From positions 18,988 through 41,489 of the forward strand of contig DGDO01000102.1 in assembly GCA_002385475.1 (NCBI GenBank): a stretch of 22,502 nucleotides of DNA, given 5' to 3'. This DNA comes from Candidatus Sordicultor fermentans. Lineage in GTDB: Bacteria > Atribacterota > Atribacteria > Atribacterales > Caldatribacteriaceae. The translations under genes were made by a program, and so were the position numbers. Within the stretch, counting starts at the first letter, position 1; each line of letters starts with the position of its first letter. Below, in pieces: positions 1 through 6,734 of this stretch. The notes below the pieces were generated by a model. It worked only from the letters and a program-made list of their open reading frames with translations. It searched no databases and was not told where the DNA came from.

Positions 1-1168
1 AATAGGTGCGGAAGGTTCTGCCCCCCACTTTCCAGCCTTCCTTATTTATTTTTTCTCTTATTTTTTCATTCAAGAAACTGGTTTTTATCCTCTGATAATA
101 ACGAGTGGCAATTCCAGCAAGGACAGATAAAATATCCGAAGAGACAGAAGGAGAAAAAGCAGATCCAACCAGAAAGGAAGCATAATTCAAGAAACTCAAC
201 TCTCGGCGAACTTCTTCTACCAATTTTTTAACTTGCCATTCAGAATGATGGTTTAAAACCAAATCGCTTTTATTAATAAACACCAAACATCCTTTTTTAT
301 CTTCCTTTATTTTTTGAGCAATTCTTTTATCCTGGCGAGTAATCCCTTGAATAGGATCAATCACCAAGAGAGCAATAACAGCATCCTGCAAGCTTTCCTC
401 AGTCCTCAAGGCAGCATAAAAATCAATTCTCTCTTTAATTTTAGATCGAGCTATTGATCCTGGAGTATCCATCAGCTCGTAGTAACCAAAGCTAGTATCT
501 AAAGTGGATAAAAGCGCGTCTCGAGTGGTACCCGGAATATCGCTTACAATGGAACGTTCTTTTCCTAAAAGAGAATTATAGAGTGCAGATTTACCTACGT
601 TGGGTTTCCCCACAATAGCCACCGGAATACGGTGTCTATCAAAGCAAATTTCTGTGTTTCCTACTATCAGCTCAGCAATTGTTTCGCGAAGTTGTCTGAG
701 ACCATCTCCGTGAGTAGCAGAAATTTGTATAATAGGTTCAAAACCCAGGGAAAAAAACTCAGCAGGCGGGGCTTCGCTGGTCATCCCTTCTCTCTTATTA
801 ATTACTATTATCACCGGGCTCTTAATTCTTCGCAGGCGAGAAGCCAATTCCCAGTCTATGCTGGTAAGGTTCTCCCTTCCGTCTAATACCCATAGAAGAA
901 GATCGGCTTTCTCCATTACCTCCCAGGTTTTTTCTTCTATTTTCTTTTGCATCTCATTTTGAGAGTCTACTAAAATTTCTAACCCCCCGGTGTCTACCAG
1001 CTTTATTTTTTTTCCCTCTATATCTACTATGTTTTCCAAAAAATCCCGAGTAACTCCGGGGTGAGAATCAACTGTAGCTACTCTCTTCCGGGAAAGATGA
1101 TTAAATAGAGTGGATTTCCCCACATTTGTTTTCCCTATGATGGCTACCATCGGCACTTTTTCTTTCAT
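1..1168 (-). CDS. der: Ribosome-assembly GTPase Der (EngA), 3' end missing
   Basis: Double-GTPase of the Der/EngA family, which acts in maturation of the 50S ribosomal subunit. The gene runs off the left edge after 389 codons. Complete family members are about 435-440 residues, so roughly the last 50 residues, including most of the C-terminal KH-like domain, are absent. First G domain: G1 GKTNVGKST (12-20), G2 PGVTRD (37-42), G3 DTGG (59-62), and an unusual G4 NKRE (124-127) where NKxD is expected. Second G domain: G1 GKPNVGKS (187-194), PGTTRD, DTPG (234-237) and a regular G4 NKSD (299-302). I chose ATG 1168 because GGGAAG lies 9 bases upstream. ATG 1150 is a possible alternative. The start lies inside the 3' end of ispH, with a 68-bp overlap in another frame. 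Identification is firm. Confidence 0.96.
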   Translation of the reverse strand, partial: MKEKVPMVAIIGKTNVGKSTLFNHLSRKRVATVDSHPGVTRDFLENIVDIEGKKIKLVDTGGLEILVDSQNEMQKKIEEKTWEVMEKADLLLWVLDGRENLTSIDWELASRLRRIKSPVIIVINKREGMTSEAPPAEFFSLGFEPIIQISATHGDGLRQLRETIAELIVGNTEICFDRHRIPVAIVGKPNVGKSALYNSLLGKERSIVSDIPGTTRDALLSTLDTSFGYYELMDTPGSIARSKIKERIDFYAALRTEESLQDAVIALLVIDPIQGITRQDKRIAQKIKEDKKGCLVFINKSDLVLNHHSEWQVKKLVEEVRRELSFLNYASFLVGSAFSPSVSSDILSVLAGIATRYYQRIKTSFLNEKIREKINKEGWKVGGRTFRTY

Positions 1169-2033
1169 AAAAGGAAGCTTCCCTTGCTTTTAATTTTTTT
1201 ACCACATCCTCCACCGAAAAATGAGGAGTAGAAGTTCCACTTACCACTAGTATTCTATCCTCTTTATCCCCATACCCTTCTTCCAGTTCCTCAACTCTTT
1301 CTACCCAGATAGATTCTATCCCTAATCTCCGGGCAGTAAGAAATAAGGCTTTAGTGTTAGAACTATTTTTCCCTCCCACCACCACTACTTTATTGACTTT
1401 ATGAAGTTTGATACTTTCTACTAAATCTCTCTGTCTCATCTCTGTTTCGGCACACAAGGTATCAAAAACCTCGAGATTCAGGTGAGTAAATTCCTCTTTT
1501 ATTTCCTGAGTAAATTCCTCTTTTATTTCCCGGGGGAAGGTGGTTTGCTCCACCACTGCTAATTTTTCCTGAGGAGAAAAATTCCTCAACTTTCCCCATT
1601 CTTCTTTTTTTTCCAGAACCAGAGCTTTTTGAGAAATAAAGCTTAATAGAGCTCTCACTTCAGGGTGTTTAGGGCTACCTAAAATAACCAGATTATACCC
1701 TTTTTTTTCTAATTCTTGAGCTAAAATCTGCACCTTCTTTACTCGAGGGCAGGTGGTATCAATAATTTTTACCTGGCGGCTCTCCAGAAATTCTTTAATT
1801 CTTTTCTCCAATCCATGAGAACGAGTAACCACTAAAGAAAAAGGAGGTATATCTTCAGGGTCAGTAACTATTATCCCTCCCTCCTCTTCCAGCATTTTGA
1901 CTGCCTGGGAATTATGAACCAGTTCTCCTAAAAAATATACCGGTTTTTCCCGGGAAAGAGCACGAAGGGCTAAATCAAAAGCTCTCTTTACCCCGGGGCA
2001 AAAGCCTACCCTATTTGCTGTCCATACTTCCAT
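1101..2033 (-). CDS. ispH: 4-hydroxy-3-methylbut-2-enyl diphosphate reductase IspH
   Basis: Last enzyme of the MEP isoprenoid pathway. It is an iron-sulfur enzyme that reduces HMBPP to IPP and DMAPP. The three cluster cysteines are visible: C12 in GFCPGVKRA, C95 in DTTCPRV and C194 in DTLCAETEMRQ. Also present are H40 in GELVHN, H123 in GSPKHPEV, GGKNSSNT (220-227) and SGTSTP (265-270). Two oddities stand out. Residues 169-184 are an 8-residue repeat encoded by a perfect 24-bp duplication. The last ~25 residues, past KKLKARE, are unlike the family and are translated from DNA that also encodes the start of der. Without these two additions the protein would be near 275-280 residues, a usual bacterial size. 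The start is 1 bp after the cmk stop. It supplies precursors to the prenyl synthase encoded at 20606-21493. Confidence 0.95.
   Translation of the reverse strand: MEVWTANRVGFCPGVKRAFDLALRALSREKPVYFLGELVHNSQAVKMLEEEGGIIVTDPEDIPPFSLVVTRSHGLEKRIKEFLESRQVKIIDTTCPRVKKVQILAQELEKKGYNLVILGSPKHPEVRALLSFISQKALVLEKKEEWGKLRNFSPQEKLAVVEQTTFPREIKEEFTQEIKEEFTHLNLEVFDTLCAETEMRQRDLVESIKLHKVNKVVVVGGKNSSNTKALFLTARRLGIESIWVERVEELEEGYGDKEDRILVVSGTSTPHFSVEDVVKKLKAREASFYERKSADGSHHRENKCGEIHSI
1483..1530. repeat. Perfect 24-bp tandem duplication (2 copies) inside ispH
   Basis: Positions 1483-1506 and 1507-1530 are identical. Each copy encodes the residues EIKEEFT plus one flanking residue, so the duplication adds exactly eight codons without breaking the frame. 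The identity at nucleotide level, including third codon positions, suggests a recent slippage or duplication event, or an assembly artefact. Confidence 0.95.
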
Positions 2034-2034
2034 T

Positions 2035-2691
2035 TTAGTTTTCCACCAGTTTATAAAGTTTTTCTACTACTTCATCTACACTCAAAAAAGAGGTATCTAC
2101 TTCTATAGCATCTTCCGCTTTTTTCAGAGGAGCGTCATCCCGGGTAGAATCGATAAAATCTCGCTCCAGCACATTCTTTAAAACTACTTTATAATCTACA
2201 TTATTCCCCTTATCTTTCCTTTCCTTCCACCGGCGATAGGCTCGGATTTCAGGACGAGCAGTGAGGAAAATTTTCAGGTCTGCATCAGGTAATATTACTG
2301 TTCCAATATCTCTTCCTTCCGTGACAGAAGGACGAGAAAGAGCGATTTCTCGTTGCACAACACACAAATAATTTCTTACCTCTTTTATTTTAGCTACTGG
2401 AGAGACCAGAGCATCCACTTCAGGTTGACGAATATCTTCAGTTACTTCTCTACCATTTAAAAATATCCGAAATTTTTCTTCCCAGGAAACCTCCAGTTTT
2501 ATTCGAGAAAGTACAGATGTAAGAATCTTACAATCTTCCAATGGGATATTATTTTCCCAAAAATAAAGAGTTATCGCTCGATACAGCGCTCCGGTATCGA
2601 GATAGAGATATTTTAAACTTTGAGCCAATTTTTGAGCTACTGTGCTTTTTCCAGCTCCAGCAGGCCCGTCTATGGCTATATATTTTTTCAT
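2035..2691 (-). CDS. cmk: Cytidylate kinase
   Basis: Phosphorylates CMP and dCMP to the diphosphates using ATP. From ATG 2691 the protein is 218 residues and opens with a P-loop, GPAGAGKS (9-16). It carries the family motif GRDIGTVILPDADLK and the arginine-rich lid region (RPEIRAYRRWKER). The reading frame stays open to an upstream ATG at 2709. I prefer 2691 because it forms an ATGA overlap with the aroA stop and starts exactly where family members start (MKKYIAIDG). The aroA-cmk-ispH order is common in Firmicutes, where plsC often intervenes, but plsC is absent here. Confidence 0.95.
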   Translation of the reverse strand: MKKYIAIDGPAGAGKSTVAQKLAQSLKYLYLDTGALYRAITLYFWENNIPLEDCKILTSVLSRIKLEVSWEEKFRIFLNGREVTEDIRQPEVDALVSPVAKIKEVRNYLCVVQREIALSRPSVTEGRDIGTVILPDADLKIFLTARPEIRAYRRWKERKDKGNNVDYKVVLKNVLERDFIDSTRDDAPLKKAEDAIEVDTSFLSVDEVVEKLYKLVEN

Positions 2692-4010
2692 CTTTCTCTT
2701 ATCTCCCACTCCTTGTAACCAATTTTTTCTAAGTCAGAAAAGAAACCAGGATAGCTTATTTTTACACAATCTATGTCTTCCACCACTAAATCTCTTTCTC
2801 CCGTTATTCCTGCCACTACTAAGCTCATGGCTATCCGATGATCTCCATAGCTATTAACCCTTCCTCCCTGGAAAACACAAGGTCCCTGAATCAAAAGTCC
2901 GTCTTCTCTTTCCTCTACCTCCGCTCCTAATGTTTTCAATCCTTGAGCTATGGCTTTGAGACGGTCAGTCTCTTTTACTCTCAGTTCTTCTGCTCCAGAG
3001 ATAATAGTAGTTCCTCGTGCCTTAGCAGCTAAAACTGCAATTATAGGTATTTCGTCAATCAAAAGAGGAACTAAATCTTTTCCAATTTTTACCCCTTGTA
3101 AGGAAGAAGATTCTACTTCTATATCTCCCCGGAGTTCACCAAACTCTTCTCTTTTCCCAATTATCTTAAAATTTCCTCCCATTTGCCGAAGGCAGGTCAA
3201 AAATCCTGCTCGAGTAGGGTTCAATCCTATATCTTTAATTAAAATGCGAGACCGGGGCAAAAGAGTGGTCAGAGCAATTAAAAAAGAGGCCGAAGACAAA
3301 TCGCCAGGAAGTGATAAATAAGAAGCAGAGAGAGAAGAAGGAGGATTAACCTCAATTACCCCACCTCTTTTTTCTATTTTAACCCCTGAGTAACAGAGCA
3401 GATTTTCAGTATGGTCTCGAGAAGGTAAGGGTTCTTCAATAAAAGAGGTTCCTTCTCCTCGAAGAGCAGCAAAAATTAAAGCCGACTTGACCTGAGCACT
3501 GGGTATAGGAAGACGATAAGAAAAAGCTTTCACCCTATTTTTACCTCGCACAAAAAAAGGAGGAAAGGAATCCCCTTTTCTTCCTCCCACTTCTACACCG
3601 GTTAAGCGTAAAGGTTCCATAATTCTCTTCATCGGGCGTCGACGAAGGCTCTCATCTCCAGTAAATATGGTAAGTCCTTCTATCCCGGTGGCTATACCCG
3701 CTAAAAGCCGCATAGTAGTTCCTGAATTTCCAGTATTAATAACATCTTCCGGTTCCTGAAGTTTTCCTAAACCTTCACTTTTAATTGTAACCCTCTCTTT
3801 TTCTTCCTCCTTAATTATTTCCACTCCCCATAGCTCAAGACCTGAAAGAGTAGAAAGACAATCAGCACAAAAAGAAAAACCATCAATAACCGTCGTTCCT
3901 TGACTCAGAGCTCCTATCATAGCTGCTCTATGGCTTAAAGATTTATCTCGAGGGGCACAAATTTCCCCTTCTACTTTTTGAGAGAAGGGATGAATTAAAA
4001 CTTCTTTCAC
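2688..4010 (-). CDS. aroA: 3-phosphoshikimate 1-carboxyvinyltransferase (EPSP synthase)
   Basis: Sixth step of the shikimate pathway: shikimate-3-phosphate plus phosphoenolpyruvate gives EPSP. The 440-residue length and motifs are typical: PRDKSLSHRA near the N-terminus, GNSGTTMRL in the PEP-binding region, SAQVKSAL, RDHTEN, NPTRAG, and DEIPIIAVLAA with KETDRL in the second half. The combination RxHxE, SAQxK and NxTR matches motifs described for class II EPSP synthases, which are often glyphosate-tolerant. The canonical GDK(S/T) is RDKS here. The start overlaps the aroH stop by 4 bp (ATGA), so the two shikimate-branch genes are probably translationally coupled. Confidence 0.96.
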   Translation of the reverse strand: MKEVLIHPFSQKVEGEICAPRDKSLSHRAAMIGALSQGTTVIDGFSFCADCLSTLSGLELWGVEIIKEEEKERVTIKSEGLGKLQEPEDVINTGNSGTTMRLLAGIATGIEGLTIFTGDESLRRRPMKRIMEPLRLTGVEVGGRKGDSFPPFFVRGKNRVKAFSYRLPIPSAQVKSALIFAALRGEGTSFIEEPLPSRDHTENLLCYSGVKIEKRGGVIEVNPPSSLSASYLSLPGDLSSASFLIALTTLLPRSRILIKDIGLNPTRAGFLTCLRQMGGNFKIIGKREEFGELRGDIEVESSSLQGVKIGKDLVPLLIDEIPIIAVLAAKARGTTIISGAEELRVKETDRLKAIAQGLKTLGAEVEEREDGLLIQGPCVFQGGRVNSYGDHRIAMSLVVAGITGERDLVVEDIDCVKISYPGFFSDLEKIGYKEWEIRER

Positions 4011-4390
4011 AGATTTTCCCTCCGGCTCAGGTCTTCCCTGAGTGAAGACGCTTTTCCCAGATAGAGGTGATGGATATCAATTTGGTCTTTATCGGTATAG
4101 GCTAAAACCAGGAAACGAATACATTTTTCCAAAGCTCCCTCTACTCTCATTTCCTGAGCACAAATAAAAGGGATGTAGCGAAACTCATCTCTTTCTCTAA
4201 TAGCTTCAGCAGGAAAAGTGGAATGTAAATCAGGAGTGGCGGTGATAAAAACTGCTACTATTTCTGAAGGAGAGATATTATTTTCTCTCAAAAGGAGGTC
4301 AAACAGTTCCTTAGCGGCTTTTTTAATTTCCTCCTTGTCATCCTTTTCTACTACGGTTGCTCCTCTTATTCCTCTAACTTTCTTTTCCAT
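4007..4390 (-). CDS. aroH: Chorismate mutase, AroH type
   Basis: Converts chorismate to prephenate for tyrosine and phenylalanine synthesis. The 127-residue protein closely matches the monofunctional trimeric AroH fold of Bacillus. Near the N-terminus is VRGIRGATVVE, carrying the active-site arginine. It also has ATPDLHSTFPAEAIRE, CAQEM with the active-site glutamate, and EKCIRF with a second active-site arginine. Start choice: ATG 4390 lies 1 bp after the cobO stop and gives the normal short lead before RGIRG. A TTG at 4402 is in frame, but its GAGGA is only 1 base away. aroF and tyrA, often adjacent in Firmicutes, are absent here. Confidence 0.94.
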   Translation of the reverse strand: MEKKVRGIRGATVVEKDDKEEIKKAAKELFDLLLRENNISPSEIVAVFITATPDLHSTFPAEAIRERDEFRYIPFICAQEMRVEGALEKCIRFLVLAYTDKDQIDIHHLYLGKASSLREDLSRRENL

Positions 4391-4391
4391 T

Positions 4392-4913
4392 TCAATATTC
4401 AAATCCTCGTCGAGCAGGTATTCCCTTATTAAAGGGATGTTTAACCAGCTTTATTTCTGAAACCAGGTCAGCAATGGTGATCAACTCTTCCGGTACTTTT
4501 CTTCCCGTTATGATTACTTCCACCTCGGGGTTCTTTTGCTCTAAAGCTTCTCTGCACTCCTCCCAGGTTAAAAGATGATAATAGAAAGCGTAAGGTAACT
4601 CATCTAAAATCACCACATCGTATTCTTTTTTTTCCAGAGCTTCCCGCACCATATGCCAGCCTAAAAAAAATTCTCTCTGATCTTCAGGGGAAACTTCTCC
4701 ACGTATGAATTCACCACTGCCAAACCGGTAAACATCTACTCCCGGTAAAAGTTGCAAAGATGCTAATTCCCCGGTAAACTTGTTTTTAAAGAATTGTACA
4801 AGAAGAACCTTCATTCCCTGACCTGCTGCTCGCAAGGTGGTTCCCAAAGCAGCGGTAGTTTTACCCTTTCCTTCTCCAAAATATACCTGAATTAACCCTG
4901 ATTTATCTGCCAA
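4392..4913 (-). CDS. cobO: Cob(I)yrinic acid a,c-diamide adenosyltransferase (CobO/BtuR type)
   Basis: Transfers the adenosyl group of ATP to the cobalt of corrinoids during adenosylcobalamin synthesis or salvage. The P-loop GEGKGKT (13-19), the DEL Walker-B-like site in VVILDELPYAF and the C-terminal HPFNKGIPARRGFEY are family hallmarks. The frame is open to an ATG at 4955, but I choose TTG 4913. A perfect GGAGG lies 6 bases upstream at 4924-4920, and the resulting N-terminus goes straight into the P-loop strand, as in the family. Length is then 173 residues. It overlaps the end of rluB by 11 bp. No other cobalamin gene is in the window, so it may serve salvage as well as synthesis. Confidence 0.93.
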   Translation of the reverse strand: MADKSGLIQVYFGEGKGKTTAALGTTLRAAGQGMKVLLVQFFKNKFTGELASLQLLPGVDVYRFGSGEFIRGEVSPEDQREFFLGWHMVREALEKKEYDVVILDELPYAFYYHLLTWEECREALEQKNPEVEVIITGRKVPEELITIADLVSEIKLVKHPFNKGIPARRGFEY

Positions 4914-5631
4914 GCTTTTCCTCCTGATATTTCTGCAAAAGCTGGACTTCTTCATCGGAGAGGAAACGCCATTCCCCGGGAAGAATATTTTTGTCCAACA
5001 CCAAAGGACCCATACTTATCCTTATTAATCTTAACACGGGATGCCCCAGATAATCAAACATTATCCGGATTTCATGCTTCTTTCCTTCCAAAAGGGTGAC
5101 CTCTACCACGCTACAGTTAGAATAAATCTCTTTGATTTCACCTCGCCGAATGCGGTAAGGGATATCTTTAACTGTAATTCCTTTTTTTAAAATGGAGAGC
5201 CCTCTCTTTTCTATCTTTCCCTCTACATACACCAGGTATTTTTTTTCCACTTCAAACCGGGGATGAGTAAGAAAATAGCTTAAGGCACCATCGTTTGTGA
5301 AAAGCAATAATCCTTCACTTTCACTATCTAATCTTCCCACCGGGAAAACCCGGGTAGTTACCCCGGAGAGAAGATCCGCAACCGTTCGCCGCCCTCGCGG
5401 ATCATAGAGAGTAGTAAGATAATCTCGCGGTTTATATAGTTCTATATAAACCAATTCTTCTTTCTTTACTACTTTATTTTCTACTTTTATTATCTCTTTT
5501 CCACTTACTCTCTCCGCTGGATTGGTGGTTATTCTGCCATTAATGGTAACTTTGCCTTCCTTTATTAATTGGTCACACTTCCTACGGGAGGCTACTCCTG
5601 CCCGGGCTAAAAATTTATTTAGTCTCTCCAT
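4903..5631 (-). CDS. rluB: rRNA pseudouridine synthase, RsuA/RluB/E/F family
   Basis: Isomerises a specific uridine in rRNA, most likely the large-subunit site modified by RluB in Firmicutes. An N-terminal S4 RNA-binding domain (MERLNKFLARAGVASRRKCD, 1-20, and following) is joined to the synthase domain. The catalytic motif is GRLDSESEGLLLFTND with nucleophile D102. KKYLVYV and EGKKHEIRIM are further family motifs. At 242 residues it has the family's usual length. It sits directly after scpB with a 17-bp overlap, the classic scpA-scpB-rluB arrangement. The exact uridine target cannot be read from sequence. Confidence 0.93.
   Translation of the reverse strand: MERLNKFLARAGVASRRKCDQLIKEGKVTINGRITTNPAERVSGKEIIKVENKVVKKEELVYIELYKPRDYLTTLYDPRGRRTVADLLSGVTTRVFPVGRLDSESEGLLLFTNDGALSYFLTHPRFEVEKKYLVYVEGKIEKRGLSILKKGITVKDIPYRIRRGEIKEIYSNCSVVEVTLLEGKKHEIRIMFDYLGHPVLRLIRISMGPLVLDKNILPGEWRFLSDEEVQLLQKYQEEKLGR
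4920..4924 (-). promoter_or_regulatory. Shine-Dalgarno that fixes the TTG start of cobO
   Basis: GGAGG on the minus strand, 6 bases before TTG 4913 and inside the 3' end of rluB. The upstream ATG at 4955 has no better site. Confidence 0.8.
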
Positions 5632-6178
5632 TTTTCTTTTCCCAGAATAAATTCTTTAGCCTTTCCAATTCCTCTTCACTTCTTATTCCAAATACTTCTA
5701 AAAATTTATCAGTAGTTTTATACAAGAAAGGCTTGCCCGGGAGGTCGCTTCGTCCTGCTATAGCTATCAACCCTCTTTCTAAGAGAGTACGGATAGTCTG
5801 TGCTGAATCCACCCCTCTTTTTAAGTCGATTTGAGTTTTAGTAAGAGGCTGATAAAGAGAAATGATGGCCAGAGTTTCCAGAGCCTTTCGAGAAATGGTT
5901 TTAGTGCTGCTTACCTTCATCTTTTCTTTCAGTTCTTGACCATACTCTGGTTTGACTATCATCTGCCACTTTCCGTTTATTTCCCGGATAGCAAGAGCCC
6001 CTTCTCTTTTTTCGTATTCATCTTGAAGTTCTTGTAGAGTTTGAATTACAGTTCTCTTGTCTGCTTCAGTTAGCTTTACCATTTCCGAGCAGGATACCGG
6101 ATGGGGAGAAGAAAAAAGTAAAGCTTCAATTAGGTTCTTTAACCGGAGGATAGGTTTTTCCAAAATATATTCGGCCAT
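5615..6178 (-). CDS. scpB: Segregation and condensation protein ScpB
   Basis: Winged-helix partner of ScpA in the bacterial Smc condensin, which organises and segregates the chromosome. The 187-residue protein has two predicted winged-helix domains. LIEALLFSSPHPVSCSEM begins the first. SRKALETLAIISLYQPLTKTQID and GRSDLPGKPFLYKTT, in the second, are diagnostic. ATG 6178 is preceded by AAGGGG at 5 bases. The gene overlaps scpA by 53 bp, which is long for coupled genes, and overlaps rluB by 17 bp. Identification is firm. Confidence 0.94.
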   Translation of the reverse strand: MAEYILEKPILRLKNLIEALLFSSPHPVSCSEMVKLTEADKRTVIQTLQELQDEYEKREGALAIREINGKWQMIVKPEYGQELKEKMKVSSTKTISRKALETLAIISLYQPLTKTQIDLKRGVDSAQTIRTLLERGLIAIAGRSDLPGKPFLYKTTDKFLEVFGIRSEEELERLKNLFWEKKNGETK

Positions 6179-6734
6179 CTTCTCCCCTTCTCATTTGCAG
6201 TTCCTTTCTAAAAACTAAATCCAGCAAGATTAAAAAAGTGGCAATAGTGGCTTTTCGATCTGGGCAATCATAGAAAAATTCATCCATATCCCGGAATTCT
6301 TTTTCTCTCACCATTTTTTTAATTACCATTTTTCTCTCACCCAATAATTTTTGAAACTGGGAGTCCAGTGATACATCAGGAGGAGGGGTTTCCGGAGTTA
6401 AATAAAGCTCATAAAGAGATAAAAGTTCTGCCAGAGTTAATTTTTCTATCTCTTTAACTTCTCTATTTTGAATAGCCTCCCATCGTTTTTCAGGGGCTTT
6501 CAGAGTGTTTTCCTCTCGCTCCTCCAGGCTAGAAAGAAGCTGAGTAAAGAGAAGAAACCTTTCTTCTCTTTCTTGCAATAGATTAGCCTCTTCTTTTTCT
6601 TCAGTCTCTTTTCCTAATGCTTCGTCTAATTGATTTTCTAAAAAGGTGAGAATTTCTTCCCACACTCCGATGCATTGAGGAAAAGGAGTTTCTTGGAGAA
6701 GTTTCTTCCACTGAGATTCAGGATTTAAAATCAT
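6126..6734 (-). CDS. scpA: ScpA-like kleisin with atypical, shortened N-terminus
   Basis: Probable kleisin subunit of the Smc-ScpAB condensin, supported by position directly upstream of scpB and by its C-terminus. Residues ~130-195 resemble the ScpA winged helix that binds the Smc head (a DxxEFF-like helix, then a KATIATFLILLDLVFRKELQMRR segment, written here split as KATIATFLILLDLV and FRKELQMRR). At 202 residues it is about 50 shorter than usual. The canonical N-terminal FEGPLDLLL and the LLxIKSRxLLP segment are missing, replaced by a glutamate-rich stretch (~38-60). I checked the other two frames beside the start: both close immediately, so this is not a simple nearby frameshift. An in-frame TGA just upstream of ATG 6734 rules out a longer start. 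The gene overlaps trpS by 17 bp and has no strong SD. Confidence 0.75.
   Translation of the reverse strand: MILNPESQWKKLLQETPFPQCIGVWEEILTFLENQLDEALGKETEEKEEANLLQEREERFLLFTQLLSSLEEREENTLKAPEKRWEAIQNREVKEIEKLTLAELLSLYELYLTPETPPPDVSLDSQFQKLLGERKMVIKKMVREKEFRDMDEFFYDCPDRKATIATFLILLDLVFRKELQMRRGEDGRIYFGKTYPPVKEPN

Noticed and set aside
632..886. Plus-strand open frame of 84 codons near the left end
   Set aside because: It is antisense to the Der GTPase frame, which carries clear G motifs and lacks stops through this region.
1173..1182. 10-bp palindrome GGAAGCTTCC at the ispH/der junction
   Set aside because: It has no loop, so it could form only a 3-bp stem around AGCT. Probably a chance restriction-site-like palindrome, not a terminator or operator.
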